Shown here in pieces: positions 38,503 through 47,995 of a stretch of DNA of 64,000 nt. A program made the position numbers and the translations under genes. The DNA is taken from NCBI GenBank assembly GCA_000496475.1, contig AYMW01000001.1:815358-879357 (forward strand), given 5' to 3'. Source of the stretch: Betaproteobacteria bacterium MOLA814 (GTDB lineage Bacteria; Pseudomonadota; Gammaproteobacteria; Burkholderiales; Burkholderiaceae_C). The notes below the pieces were generated by a model, which was given only the letters and a program-made list of their open reading frames with translations, did not search any database and had not been told where the DNA came from. Each line of letters starts with the position of its first letter. Position 1 is the first letter of the stretch.

Positions 38503-39483
38503 ATGCACCATAATCACCACCAAAGCGCGGCCAACCTCTCGCTAAAACAACTGAACTACCTGACAACCCTGGCCCTGACTTTAAATTTTACGCACGCAGC
38601 CAAAGCCTGTTTTGTGACGCAGTCGACCTTGTCAGGCGGTATTCAGGAGCTGGAAAAATACCTTGGTGTTCAACTGGTTGAGCGCAACAACAAGCATGTC
38701 ATGCTCACTCCCATTGGCGTTGATGTGGTCAAGCGAGCCAATGCACTGCTGGGTATGGGAGGCGATTTGGTCAGGGCGGCGGCCAACAGCGCCGACCCCA
38801 ACAACGCCACACTCATACTGGGTGCGATTCCCACCATCGCACCCTTTATGTTGCCAAGCCTAATGCGAGCGCTGCGCCAACAATCGCCATCACTGCGGGT
38901 GCTGCTGAGGGAAGACCAAACCAGTGACTTGTTGGCCAGCGTAGACAACGGCGCGATTGATGCCGCCATCATTGCCCTGCCCATGGATGTGGGGCGACTG
39001 CATGTGTGGCCATTATTTGAAGAAGATCTGTGGCTTATCACCAGCGCGTTGGAGTCCGCCAGCACCGCCAACCTACCCAGCATTCGTGATGTTGACTTGT
39101 CGCGACTGATGCTGTTGGGCGAGGGACACTGCTTGCGAGAGCATTCACTGTCGGCGTGTGTCACAACCCGCAAAGGCAAGTCAGTTCCACCATCAGACAT
39201 AGAAGCTACCAGCCTGACCACGATGGTTCAAATGGTAGAGGCGGGCTTAGGGGTGTCTATGCTGCCCAACATGGCTGTCAAGGCTGGGCTGCTCAACGCC
39301 TCAGATGTTGTCGCCAGGCCATTCGCGTCCCCTGCCCCCAAACGCGCTGTGGCGCTTGTAACGCGCCCGACACAAGTTGATAATCCGTTCATTACCCAAG
39401 TGCTGGTGTTGGCAAAAATGTTTGGGCAATCTATTGTTAACGGGGTCGAACGCAGCAACACCTCAGTGAGAAAGCCCAGCTAG
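38503..39483 (+). CDS. oxyR: Hydrogen-peroxide sensor OxyR (LysR family)
   Basis: 326-residue LysR-type regulator with N-terminal helix-turn-helix (LNFTHAAKACFVTQSTLSGG). The effector domain contains GEGHCLREHSLSAC, in which Cys 210 and Cys 219 correspond in sequence and spacing (9 residues) to the peroxide-sensing Cys199 and Cys208 of E. coli OxyR, each preceded by the same EGH context. About 11 extra N-terminal residues precede the usual start. It is divergent from the rubredoxin and reductase genes, which are candidate targets. Confidence 0.9.
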   Translation: MHHNHHQSAANLSLKQLNYLTTLALTLNFTHAAKACFVTQSTLSGGIQELEKYLGVQLVERNNKHVMLTPIGVDVVKRANALLGMGGDLVRAAANSADPNNATLILGAIPTIAPFMLPSLMRALRQQSPSLRVLLREDQTSDLLASVDNGAIDAAIIALPMDVGRLHVWPLFEEDLWLITSALESASTANLPSIRDVDLSRLMLLGEGHCLREHSLSACVTTRKGKSVPPSDIEATSLTTMVQMVEAGLGVSMLPNMAVKAGLLNASDVVARPFASPAPKRAVALVTRPTQVDNPFITQVLVLAKMFGQSIVNGVERSNTSVRKPS

Positions 39484-39525
39484 ACTAAAATCATAAAAGC
39501 ATTTTTTTCATCATGAGGAGACACC

Positions 39526-39936
39526 ATGAAAACATTATTGAGCGCAGCAACACTGGCCTTGGCCTTGCTAAGCCTTCCATTTTCGGCCCACACCGCATCC
39601 GCCACCAAGGTGGTGGTTCAGATCAGTGACGACGCACCACGCACGTGGAATATAGCCCTGAACAATGCCGATAACGTGCTGGCCGCCATACCTGGCGCTG
39701 AAGTTGAAATCGTGGTCTACGGCCCAGGCATTGGCATGCTCAAAGCTGAATCAACCGTCGCCAACCGCGTGGCCAAAGCCGTGTCGTCTGGCATCAAGGT
39801 GGTAGCTTGCGAAAACACAATGCGCAAAGCCAAGCTCAATCCACAAGATATGCACGCCGACATTGGCTACGTGCCATCAGGCGTGGTAGAAATAATGGCC
39901 AAACAAGGTGATGGTTGGAGCTACTTGCGCCCTTGA
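39526..39936 (+). CDS. Exported DsrE-like protein
   Basis: 136-residue protein with a signal peptide (MKTLLSAATLALALLSLPFS, cleavage near SAHTASA) and a DsrE/DsrF-like domain: VVVQISDDAPRTWNIALNNA, VEIVVYGPGIGMLKAES, GIKVVACENTMRKAKL. The cysteine in VACENT matches the usual family position. A strong GAGGAG ribosome site precedes the ATG. Exported members are common in betaproteobacteria, with no settled function. A terminator follows. It may be cotranscribed with oxyR (42-base gap). Confidence 0.85.
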   Translation: MKTLLSAATLALALLSLPFSAHTASATKVVVQISDDAPRTWNIALNNADNVLAAIPGAEVEIVVYGPGIGMLKAESTVANRVAKAVSSGIKVVACENTMRKAKLNPQDMHADIGYVPSGVVEIMAKQGDGWSYLRP

Positions 39937-39952
39937 GTGTCTCTTTGCTCAC

Positions 39953-39986
39953 AAAAAAAAGGCCGCTCAATAGCGGCCTTTTTTTT
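39953..39986. terminator. Bidirectional rho-independent terminator between the DsrE-like gene and aspS
   Basis: Stem GGCCGCT / AGCGGCC (39961-39967, 39972-39978) with a 4-base loop, flanked by eight A on the left and eight T on the right. It can end both the plus-strand DsrE-like message and the minus-strand aspS message. Confidence 0.92.
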
Positions 39987-40033
39987 AATTACACAAGCCA
40001 GATGCTGATAGACACCTTCAGCTTGGCTGCCAC

Positions 40034-41830
40034 CTAAACAGCAGGCAGCGCCTTGCGCAAGGAAATATGTAACTCGCGCAATTGCTTGTCCTCTACCAAG
40101 GAGGGTGCTTGCGTCAGCAAACATTGGGCACGCTGGGTTTTAGGGAAGGCAATCACATCACGGATACTCTCTGCACCGGTCATCAACGTGACAATACGGT
40201 CCAAACCAAATGCCACGCCGCCATGAGGGGGGGCGCCATATTGGAGGGCGTCTAACAAAAAGCCAAACTTCAACTGGGCTTCTTCAGCATTGATACGCAA
40301 GGCATCAAAAGCTTTTTGCTGCACATCGGCTTTGTGGATACGAACAGAGCCGCCACCAACTTCCCAGCCATTAATCACCATGTCGTAGGCTTTAGACAGG
40401 CATTTTTCAGGCGCTGTCACCATGTAATCTTCGTGGCCGTCTTTAGGGGCAGTAAACGGGTGGTGGACGGCAGACCAACGCTGGTCGTCCTCACTGAATT
40501 CAAACATGGGGAAATCAACCACCCACATCGGTGCCCAGCGGGCTTCGAACAAACCGGTTTTACGCGCGAATTCGCTGTGGCCAATTTTGATGCGCAGGGC
40601 ACCAATGGCGTCATTCACTACTTTGGCCGTGTCTGCGCCAAAAAAGATAATGTCGCCGTTTTGCGCGCCAGTGCGGCTCAAGATAGCGGCAATGGCTTCG
40701 TCGTGAAGGTTTTTGACAATGGGGCTTTGCAGGCCGTCGCGGCCTTGCGCCACGTCATTGACTTTGATCCAGGCCAAACCTTTGGCGCCATAAATTTTCA
40801 CGAACTCGGTGTAACCATCGATGTCGCCGCGGCTCATTTCATTGCCACCCGGCACACACAAAGCGACCACACGGCCATTGGCCATTTGTGCCGGTGTTGA
40901 GAACACCTTGAAGTCCACCGTCTGCATGGCATCGGTTAGTTCTGTGAAGGCCAGCTTCACACGCAAGTCAGGCTTGTCGGAGCCATACTGGTGCATGGCA
41001 TCGGCGTAAGTCATCACCGGGAAGTCGCCCAGATCGATGTCTAAGACCTCCTTGAACATGCTCGACACCATGCCTTGGAACATGTCGCGAATTTCGAACT
41101 CGTCCATAAAGGACGTTTCAATATCGATTTGAGTGAATTCTGGCTGGCGGTCAGCACGCAAATCTTCGTCGCGAAAGCACTTGGTGATTTGATAGTAACG
41201 GTCGTATCCCGCCACCATCAACAACTGCTTGAACAACTGCGGTGACTGCGGTAGTGCGAAAAAGTGACCTGCATTGACGCGACTGGGCACCAAGTAATCA
41301 CGCGCCCCCTCAGGCGTACTTTTGGTCAGCATGGGCGTTTCAATATCCACAAACCCGTTGCTGTCTAAAAACTTTCGGATTTGCATGGCTACGCGGTAGC
41401 GCAACATGAGGTTGCGCTGCATAGCGGGACGGCGCAAATCCAATACACGGTGTGTGAGACGGGTGGTCTCTGACAAGTTGTCATCGTCCAACATAAAAGG
41501 TGGCGTCACAGAAGCGTTCAGCACTTCTAGCTCGTGGCACAACACTTCAATTTTTCCGCTTGCAATGTGATCGTTGACGGTGCCTTCAGGACGGGCGCGA
41601 ACCAAGCCTGTAATGCGCACACAGAACTCGTTGCGAATGTCTTCTGCCACAGCGAATGTGTCGGCGCGGTCAGGGTCACACACCACCTGCACGTAACCTT
41701 CGCGGTCACGCAAGTCAATAAAAATAACGCCACCGTGATCTCGGCGACGATTGACCCAGCCGCACAGGCTCACGGTTTCGCCTGCTAGCGCTTCAGTAAC
41801 AAAACCGCAGTAGTGGGTACGCATTGCCAT
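40034..41830 (-). CDS. aspS: Aspartyl-tRNA synthetase AspS
   Basis: Class II synthetase of 598 residues. It has an N-terminal OB-fold anticodon-binding domain ([20 protein letters not shown]), motif 2 with [20 protein letters not shown], the bacterial insertion domain, and motif 3 [16 protein letters not shown]. It ends the minus-strand run ubiE to aspS, with a terminator following. Confidence 0.97.
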   Translation of the reverse strand: MAMRTHYCGFVTEALAGETVSLCGWVNRRRDHGGVIFIDLRDREGYVQVVCDPDRADTFAVAEDIRNEFCVRITGLVRARPEGTVNDHIASGKIEVLCHELEVLNASVTPPFMLDDDNLSETTRLTHRVLDLRRPAMQRNLMLRYRVAMQIRKFLDSNGFVDIETPMLTKSTPEGARDYLVPSRVNAGHFFALPQSPQLFKQLLMVAGYDRYYQITKCFRDEDLRADRQPEFTQIDIETSFMDEFEIRDMFQGMVSSMFKEVLDIDLGDFPVMTYADAMHQYGSDKPDLRVKLAFTELTDAMQTVDFKVFSTPAQMANGRVVALCVPGGNEMSRGDIDGYTEFVKIYGAKGLAWIKVNDVAQGRDGLQSPIVKNLHDEAIAAILSRTGAQNGDIIFFGADTAKVVNDAIGALRIKIGHSEFARKTGLFEARWAPMWVVDFPMFEFSEDDQRWSAVHHPFTAPKDGHEDYMVTAPEKCLSKAYDMVINGWEVGGGSVRIHKADVQQKAFDALRINAEEAQLKFGFLLDALQYGAPPHGGVAFGLDRIVTLMTGAESIRDVIAFPKTQRAQCLLTQAPSLVEDKQLRELHISLRKALPAV

Positions 41831-41900
41831 AACTTATCCTATCTTTCTCGATATCAATTCAACCGTTCAGTTTGCAATCTCGCCAACGGTGTGGCAAGCC

Positions 41901-42551
41901 TTATTGGGTAAGATTTTGAGCAGCCAAGGCTTTACGGGCCAAGTGTTTTTTGCTCTCACCCGGGACGATCACGCCCATAGAAATCACGTAGGTCAAGGCC
42001 TCATCAACGCTCATGTCTACCTCAATACAATCGCTGGCCTTGACCATCATCATGTATCCACTGGTGGGGTTGGGCGTGGTTGGGACGTAAACACACAAAT
42101 GCTCGCCGTCTAGGTGCTTGGCCACGCTGGCGCCCGGTGTTCCTGTTAAAAATGCTACCGTCCAAGTCCCTTCGCGAGGCCATTGGACCAGCAGTGCTTT
42201 GCGAAAGGCATTGCCCTTTTCTGAAAATAAAGTGTCAGAAACTTGCTTAACCGCCGAATAAATAGAACGCACAACAGGGATACGGTTGAGCAAACCGTCC
42301 CACCAGCTCATGAGCTTGTTGCCAACGAAATTAGACGTGAGCGCACCTATTACCAGCACCACCACCAGTGCGAACACCACACCAATTCCAGGAATGTATA
42401 CGCCCAGCAAGATTTCTGGCTGCCACTTTGCTGGCAAGATTTGCAAGGTCAGATCCAACGTCTGCACCACCCAGTTGAGCACGCCCACGGTAATGATGAG
42501 TGGTACCAATACCAACAAACCTGCGAACAACCATTTACGTAAAGATGCCAT
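41901..42551 (-). CDS. DUF502 family inner-membrane protein
   Basis: 216-residue protein with two N-terminal membrane segments (LFAGLLVLVPLIITVGVLNW and GVVFALVVVLVIGALT), then the DUF502 core NRIPVVRSIYSAVKQVSDTL and VYVPTTPNPTSGYMMMV. The function is unknown. It sits between fmdB and aspS, as in many betaproteobacteria. Confidence 0.88.
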   Translation of the reverse strand: MASLRKWLFAGLLVLVPLIITVGVLNWVVQTLDLTLQILPAKWQPEILLGVYIPGIGVVFALVVVLVIGALTSNFVGNKLMSWWDGLLNRIPVVRSIYSAVKQVSDTLFSEKGNAFRKALLVQWPREGTWTVAFLTGTPGASVAKHLDGEHLCVYVPTTPNPTSGYMMMVKASDCIEVDMSVDEALTYVISMGVIVPGESKKHLARKALAAQNLTQ

Positions 42552-42575
42552 CGTGTGCGTGCAGTCTAGGGTTGG

Positions 42576-42965
42576 TTAACTTGCGCTGCTTGGAGCAGGC
42601 GTTGAAGATGCAGGCTTTACCGCAGCAGGTGCCGCAGGTGTGACCTCTTTAGCCGGCGCAACAATTTCAGATGCTGGCTTGGTGGCAGGCGTACCTTCGG
42701 AAGCGGCGCTTGGGCCCGCATCAGAAGCGGCAGACTCTGCGCCGCCTTCTGCTGATTGTTTATCAGCGCTGCCAGACTTTCCACCATCGCGGAAGTCGGT
42801 TACGTACCAGCCTGAACCCTTGAGTTGAAACCCCGCAGCAGTGACTTGTTTTTCAAACGCCTCAGCGCCACAAGACAGGCACTGTGTCAACGCAGGGTCG
42901 GACATTTTGCGCAGCACGTCCTTGGCAAAACCACAAGCGGCACATTTATAAGCGTAGATGGGCAT
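42576..42965 (-). CDS. FmdB-family zinc-ribbon protein
   Basis: About 129 residues starting MPIYAYKCAACGFAKDVLRK, with two CxxC zinc pairs (CAAC and CLSC) in the first 40 residues and the FmdB end motif GSGWYVTDFR. A long Ala/Pro/Ser/Glu-rich tail follows and is probably disordered. The ATG at 42965 is used; a TTG three codons earlier is less likely. Proposed to be regulatory in the family, but with no firm role. Confidence 0.87.
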   Translation of the reverse strand: MPIYAYKCAACGFAKDVLRKMSDPALTQCLSCGAEAFEKQVTAAGFQLKGSGWYVTDFRDGGKSGSADKQSAEGGAESAASDAGPSAASEGTPATKPASEIVAPAKEVTPAAPAAVKPASSTPAPSSAS

Positions 42966-43098
42966 GAAAGACAAACAAAAAGGGTGTCGCGTGAACCGCC
43001 GCGCGCAGGGAACCCCATGGATGAGGCAACCAGTGATTATAAATTCTGCGCGGGCAACAATTGGAGCTTATTCAAGCTGTTGACCGTTAATTACAGGT

Positions 43099-44661
43099 TT
43101 ACAACACCCCGAACACACGCATTTGCCACACAATCTGCATCAGAACCAAGCCGAATAAGAAACCTATGGCTGCATAAATAATACCTTGCAGCAGTTTGTT
43201 GGTGCGTCGCTGCTCCTGCAGCAAGGCTGCCATCTCAGCGCGCAAGTCTTGAGGTTTGTGCTGCAAATAATGGGCTACCAAGCGTGGCAGGGTCGGCAAC
43301 AAGGTGGCCAACTGAGGCGCCTCTATGCGCAACTGGTCTAGAAAACGCTTGGGACCAATCTGATCAAGCATCCACTTCTCTAAAAAAGGCTTGGCTGTTT
43401 GCCACAGGTCCAACTCGGGATCAAGGTCTCTGCCCAAGCCCTCAATATTGAGCAAGGTTTTTTGTAGCAATACCAGCTGTGGCTGAATTTCGACATGGAA
43501 ACGACGCGAGGTTTGAAACAAGCGCATCAGCACCACACCCAACGAGATTTCTTTGAGCGGTCTGTCAAAGTAGGGCTCACACACTGTGCGTACCGCCGCC
43601 TCTAACTCATCTACACGGGTGTTGGCTGGCACCCAACCTGACTCTATGTGCAGCTCCGCCACCCGCTTGTAGTCGCGTCTGAAAAAAGCGGTAAAGTTTT
43701 GTGCCAAATACTCTTTGTCGACTTGGGTCAGCGTGCCCACAATACCAAAGTCCAGCGAAATATATTGGCCCAGCGTCTCTGGCTGTATGCTGACCTGAAT
43801 ATTGCCAGGGTGCATATCGGCATGGAAAAAACCGTCTCTAAACACCTGCGTGAAGAAAATAGTGACGCCGTCCCTGGCCAGCTTAGGCATGTCCACACCC
43901 GCATCAATCAAGCGCTGCTTGTGGCTGATGGGAACGCCATGCATGCGCTGCATCACAATGACGTTGCTGTGACACAGATTCCAATACATGGTGGGTATTT
44001 GAATCAGGTCAACATCTGACATGTTGCGCCTTAGCTGCGCGGCATTGGCTGCCTCACGCACCAAATCCAACTCATCACGTAAATAGTTGTCAAACTCAGC
44101 CACCACTTCTCGAGGCTTTAAACGCTTTCCGTCTTCAGAGACCGCTTGCACCAACTTGGCCATGGTGGCCATCAGTTGCAAATCTTTATCGATGACCTTG
44201 AGCATGCCTGGACGCAGCACTTTAACGGCCACATCCTCACCTGTCGGTAAAACGGCAAAGTGCACTTGTGCAATAGATGCGCTGGCGACTGGTATTTGAT
44301 CAAAGCTTGCAAACAACTGGTTCAATGGCGTGCCAAAAGCTTGTTCAATTTGGGTCACCGCAACCGCGCTTTCAAAAGGCGGTACTCGGTCTTGTAACTT
44401 GGCCAACTCGTCTGCAATATCTGGCGCTAACAAGTCGCGACGTGTACTTAATACTTGGCCAAACTTGACAAAAATAGGACCCAGCTGCTCGAACGCCAAA
44501 CGCAGGCGCTCCCCACGCGGGGCGCGGTGTTGTCGCCCCAAGGACAGCACACGCCCAACGGTATGCAGCCAAGGCTTCGCAAAGTTAGCCAACAAAATTT
44601 CATGCAGTCCAAAACGCCACACGGTGGAGAGAATAAACAAACCACGCAACCAACGCGTCAC
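43099..44661 (-). CDS. ubiB: Ubiquinone biosynthesis accessory kinase-like protein UbiB
   Basis: ABC1/ADCK-family atypical kinase needed for coenzyme Q synthesis. The 520-residue protein has the family KxGQ segment [20 protein letters not shown], the Ala-rich loop [12 protein letters not shown], catalytic lysine in [10 protein letters not shown], the HADMHPGNI catalytic loop and two C-terminal membrane segments ([18 protein letters not shown]). Its start overlaps the ubiJ stop by 4 bases. Confidence 0.95.
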   Translation of the reverse strand: MTRWLRGLFILSTVWRFGLHEILLANFAKPWLHTVGRVLSLGRQHRAPRGERLRLAFEQLGPIFVKFGQVLSTRRDLLAPDIADELAKLQDRVPPFESAVAVTQIEQAFGTPLNQLFASFDQIPVASASIAQVHFAVLPTGEDVAVKVLRPGMLKVIDKDLQLMATMAKLVQAVSEDGKRLKPREVVAEFDNYLRDELDLVREAANAAQLRRNMSDVDLIQIPTMYWNLCHSNVIVMQRMHGVPISHKQRLIDAGVDMPKLARDGVTIFFTQVFRDGFFHADMHPGNIQVSIQPETLGQYISLDFGIVGTLTQVDKEYLAQNFTAFFRRDYKRVAELHIESGWVPANTRVDELEAAVRTVCEPYFDRPLKEISLGVVLMRLFQTSRRFHVEIQPQLVLLQKTLLNIEGLGRDLDPELDLWQTAKPFLEKWMLDQIGPKRFLDQLRIEAPQLATLLPTLPRLVAHYLQHKPQDLRAEMAALLQEQRRTNKLLQGIIYAAIGFLFGLVLMQIVWQMRVFGVL

Positions 44662-45266
44662 GGTGCGGGCGCCTCAGTTGGTGCTTGACGCTTGGCAACA
44701 AATGTCTTGGCCGCGGCTACTACTTGTAGCGCCATGTTGCTTAGACGCACCGCAGGCACATCGCCAATCACGCGGGCCAAGTCGTCTTCTATATCCCACC
44801 GCACATGTTCTCGCAGCCAACCTAACTCGGCAGCCAACATCACATCGCCGTGCATTTTGATCTCTGGCTGCGTACCTTGCATGACGGCTTTCGCCACGTC
44901 TGAAAATGCGGCATCTTGCAAGTCAATGCGTAAATCAGGCGCCTTGTCATCATTGGCACTCAGGCCCATCAACAAGCCTGCTGGACTGATCAGCCAGTTG
45001 ATATGCAAACCACCCCAGTCAAATGCAATCCGCTTGCCTTTGTGCCTTGCCAGCCTGGCTGTAGCTTGCGGTTCTTGATCCAGCACATGGTTAATCAACA
45101 ACAACACTTTATTTTGTACCTCACTGACCAGCCAAGTAGGCGGTGGGTTACTACTCATAAAGCGTTGAACACCGTCTAAAAACTGCAATGGCAAACTGGC
45201 CAATGTGTCTGGGTTTGGAAGCGCGTTCAGCAATGAAGCTGCTGTGTTGTGCATTGCGTTTGTCAT
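44658..45266 (-). CDS. ubiJ: Ubiquinone biosynthesis accessory factor UbiJ (SCP2-like)
   Basis: About 202 residues with an SCP2 lipid-binding domain ([60 protein letters not shown]) and a C-terminal helix. UbiJ organises the Q-biosynthetic enzyme complex. I start at the ATG at 45266 rather than the non-ATG start 10 codons upstream. Its position between a Tim44-like gene and ubiB supports the name. Confidence 0.88.
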   Translation of the reverse strand: MTNAMHNTAASLLNALPNPDTLASLPLQFLDGVQRFMSSNPPPTWLVSEVQNKVLLLINHVLDQEPQATARLARHKGKRIAFDWGGLHINWLISPAGLLMGLSANDDKAPDLRIDLQDAAFSDVAKAVMQGTQPEIKMHGDVMLAAELGWLREHVRWDIEDDLARVIGDVPAVRLSNMALQVVAAAKTFVAKRQAPTEAPAP

Positions 45267-45308
45267 AAGATATTGTGCCGGATTTGTTGGTAGCAAGTCG
45301 CAAAGGCA

Positions 45309-45340
45309 AACGCCCTGCTGGCATGACCTGGCAGGGCGTT
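45309..45340. terminator. Strong hairpin between the Tim44-like gene and ubiJ
   Basis: AACGCCCTGC and GCAGGGCGTT (45309-45318, 45331-45340) form a perfect 10-base-pair GC-rich stem with a 12-base loop. In the minus direction it follows the Tim44-like stop by about 32 bases and is followed only by a broken T tract (GTTTGCCTTTGC). It may be a partial terminator or a processing site within the ubi run. Confidence 0.5.
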
Positions 45341-45371
45341 GGGGTGGAGTGGCTTGTTGAGCCGACGTTTA

Positions 45372-46259
45372 TTAGCTTAGCGCTTGCACGCCTGCAACCA
45401 ACCAGCCACCAGGTCCGCTCATGGGACGCGTAACGTTCCAAACTTCACGGAATGGTGTGGGGCCAGTATCAGCACTTTCACGAATCAAGCCGTTGAACTC
45501 CACACTGGCCATGTAACTGCCATCAATTTCCTCAATACCCAACAATTGCGCGTCCAACTTCAAAACTTCTGTCACGTTGGCAGCGCCATTGGTGTGGGCA
45601 TCACGCTCATTGAGTTGTTCCTGGATGTTGGTGACCATCTCATCTGTCATCATGGCCCTAAGACTGGCTACATCAGAAGCATCCCACGCCGCTTGTAAGG
45701 TCGTGAAATTGCGTTTGCAGGCACTCAAAAAGCTACCGGTATCAAAACCGTCAGGCACACCCCACATTTGGTTGCCCATCAAGCTAGATCCAATGAGGCT
45801 GGCGGCAGACGCATTGCCAGTGGCCGCAAACTCCATGGGCCTGGCTGAAGCATCATTGCCGACATTCTTGGCGTCGTAACCTTTAAATATGTTGGCACCA
45901 CCGGCCTGCGCCATACGTGGGCGACTCAGCATGCGAAATATATACACACCAGCCACAGCCAACAAGGCCAACATCAGTATGTTGCCAAAGCCTTCGCCAA
46001 GACCCAATGAACTGGCAAGCCATGCCAATCCGAGACCAGCGGCCAACCCCCCAATCATGCCGCCAAAACGGTTGCCACTGGCACCCGCTGCGCCCGCAGC
46101 TTTGGTGGGTGCGCCAGGCGCGGTTGGGGGCGCAGCTTGACGCTGCGTCACCTTGCCTGACTGCTTGCCGAATGAAAAACCGCCCATGCGCTTGGCAGAG
46201 GCATGTGTGGTGGCTAAAGCCATGGCAACGGTGACCAAAAGTACCCAAAAATGTTTCAT
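45372..46259 (-). CDS. Tim44-like domain membrane protein
   Basis: 295 residues: signal-like N-terminus (WVLLVTVAMALATTHASA), an Ala/Pro/Gly-rich stretch, one or two hydrophobic segments (LGLAWLASSLGLGEGFGNIL and ILMLALLAVAGVYIFRML), and a C-terminal Tim44/ NTF2-like domain (SFLSACKRNFTTLQAAWDAS, YMASVEFNGLIRESADTG, REVWNVTRPM). Such proteins are common beside ubi genes in betaproteobacteria; a role in membrane or Q-complex organisation is speculative. Confidence 0.88.
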   Translation of the reverse strand: MKHFWVLLVTVAMALATTHASAKRMGGFSFGKQSGKVTQRQAAPPTAPGAPTKAAGAAGASGNRFGGMIGGLAAGLGLAWLASSLGLGEGFGNILMLALLAVAGVYIFRMLSRPRMAQAGGANIFKGYDAKNVGNDASARPMEFAATGNASAASLIGSSLMGNQMWGVPDGFDTGSFLSACKRNFTTLQAAWDASDVASLRAMMTDEMVTNIQEQLNERDAHTNGAANVTEVLKLDAQLLGIEEIDGSYMASVEFNGLIRESADTGPTPFREVWNVTRPMSGPGGWLVAGVQALS

Positions 46260-46313
46260 TGTTTTTCCTTATTAGTTTGTCAACTGGTTAATTTTTTTAA
46301 AGGCCGTACGGCG

Positions 46314-47045
46314 TTACACTTTTCTGCCTGCATGCAAGGCAACCACACCACCGGTCATGTTGTGCACATCCACATGGCCAAAACCGGCATCAACCATCAT
46401 GGCTTTGAGCGTGTCTTGGTCAGGGTGCATACGAATGGATTCAGCCAAATACTGGTAACTTTTCGCATCGCCAGCTATCAAATGTCCTAGTTTTGGTAAA
46501 ACCTTAAAGGAGTAAAGGTCGTATAGCCCTTGAAGAGGCTTGGCAACCGTCGAAAACTCCAGCACCAACAACTTGCCACCCGGCTTTAAAACACGACACA
46601 TTTCTTTTAAAGCGCGGTCTTTATGTGTCATGTTGCGCAAGCCAAAAGCCACGCTCACGATGTCAAAACGGGCGTCTTCAAACGGCAACTGCTCGGCATC
46701 ACACACAGCCGTGGGAAGAACCCTTCCGGCGTCGAGCAACCGGTTACGGCCCTCGTTGAGCATGGCATGGTTGATGTCGGTGTGCACCACCGTACCAGTT
46801 GGGCCAACCTGCTTGGCAAAACCCATAGCGAGATCGCCAGTGCCTCCCGCAATGTCTAAGACCTGTTGGCCGGGCAATGCGTTGGCTACAGTTAGGGTGT
46901 AGCGTTTCCACACGCGGTGCAACCCCACAGACATCACGTCGTTCATGATGTCGTACTTGGAGGCCACTGAATCAAAAACTTTGGCAACTTGTTTGGCCTT
47001 GTCAGCCTCATTGACCTTTTTAAATCCGAAATGTGTTTGGTTCAT
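46314..47045 (-). CDS. ubiE: Demethylubiquinol/demethylmenaquinol C-methyltransferase UbiE
   Basis: SAM-dependent methyltransferase of 243 residues. It has [20 protein letters not shown] and HRVWKRYTL, motif [41 protein letters not shown] with LRNMTH, and [17 protein letters not shown]. It is the first of the ubiE, Tim44-like, ubiJ, ubiB, fmdB, DUF502, aspS run. Confidence 0.96.
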   Translation of the reverse strand: MNQTHFGFKKVNEADKAKQVAKVFDSVASKYDIMNDVMSVGLHRVWKRYTLTVANALPGQQVLDIAGGTGDLAMGFAKQVGPTGTVVHTDINHAMLNEGRNRLLDAGRVLPTAVCDAEQLPFEDARFDIVSVAFGLRNMTHKDRALKEMCRVLKPGGKLLVLEFSTVAKPLQGLYDLYSFKVLPKLGHLIAGDAKSYQYLAESIRMHPDQDTLKAMMVDAGFGHVDVHNMTGGVVALHAGRKV

Positions 47046-47084
47046 AAATGCTCGTGTAGTGGCGCAAGAAACCTTGCAGAATTG

Positions 47085-47522
47085 TCAAGCAGAGCAACCA
47101 CCGTCAGACTGTGTAGGGCGCTGTGTAGCACCCATGGTTGAGCCACGAGATAGCCCTGCATCTTGCAGCTTGGCAACGTACTCTGCTTCAAAGCGTGCTT
47201 GTTCACTGGCCAGCTCGTACAGGTAAGGCCATGCGAATAAACCCGTGTCATGGCCATCACTGAACGTGGGCTTGACAGCGTAGTTGCCCACCAACTCCAG
47301 TTTAAGAATGCCAACCTCTGTTTTGCCTGTTTGCAATACTTCTTGACCTATGCCATGGCCACGCACTTCAGCAGAAGGCGAGTACACCCGCATCAGCTCG
47401 AAAGACAATTTAAAACTACCGTGTGTTTCATACACCAACTCAAGCTGGCGACTGGCTTGATGCAACACGATGTCAACAGGCACGGGGCCTGATTTGTGGG
47501 CGCGGAAGTTATCTTGGCTCAT
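47085..47522 (-). CDS. DUF971 family protein
   Basis: 145-residue protein matching DUF971: VDIVLHQASRQLELVYETHG, FKLSFELMRVYSPSAEVRGH, LVGNYAVKPTFSDGHDTGLF and WPYLYELA. The same fold forms the N-terminal domain of gamma-butyrobetaine hydroxylases. It overlaps the stop of the HIT gene by one base (TAATG) and precedes ubiE by 39 bases, so it may be read into the ubi run. Its own function is not established. Confidence 0.87.
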   Translation of the reverse strand: MSQDNFRAHKSGPVPVDIVLHQASRQLELVYETHGSFKLSFELMRVYSPSAEVRGHGIGQEVLQTGKTEVGILKLELVGNYAVKPTFSDGHDTGLFAWPYLYELASEQARFEAEYVAKLQDAGLSRGSTMGATQRPTQSDGGCSA

Positions 47523-47995
47523 TAAACGGCAAACGCCTGTGTTAAAGCCAAAGCCAGCGATGCGGGCAAACTAGCCGCACGGTTTTGGCGGCGCATGTGG
47601 TCGTTAGAACAGGCCTGTCGCTTAGGTTCGCCCCAAATAGGATTGGGGAAATGGCGGTCATCGCTGAAACGGGCGATGATATGCCAATGCACGTGGGGCA
47701 CCATATTGCCCAATGCAGCGAGATTAACTTTGGTGGGCTCCATGGTCTCGCGAAGAACCAATTCACACGTCCAAACTACAGCCATCATATGCTCGCGAAC
47801 GGCAAGCGTTAGATCGGTCATTTCACCCACATGCTGCTTGGCTATCACGCGCACAAAGCCAGGGTAATCGGCCTCAGCCGGCAACACAACACGGCAATGC
47901 TGGTCTTGCCAGACCAACTCGCCGCCGACCTCACCACACAAAACGCACGCCACGTTCGCGTTGGTTGTTGCTGCGGTAGTGAACGGATTGGTCAC
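47522..47995 (-). CDS. HIT-family hydrolase (GTG start)
   Basis: 157-residue histidine-triad protein, with the HIT motif in [14 protein letters not shown] and a N-terminal CVLC pair. The substrate class is nucleotide phosphoramidates or dinucleotides. I start with GTG at 47995, which overlaps the stop of the large oxidoreductase as GTGA; the open frame continues upstream inside that gene, but without family similarity. Translationally coupled on both sides. Confidence 0.85.
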   Translation of the reverse strand: MTNPFTTAATTNANVACVLCGEVGGELVWQDQHCRVVLPAEADYPGFVRVIAKQHVGEMTDLTLAVREHMMAVVWTCELVLRETMEPTKVNLAALGNMVPHVHWHIIARFSDDRHFPNPIWGEPKRQACSNDHMRRQNRAASLPASLALALTQAFAV

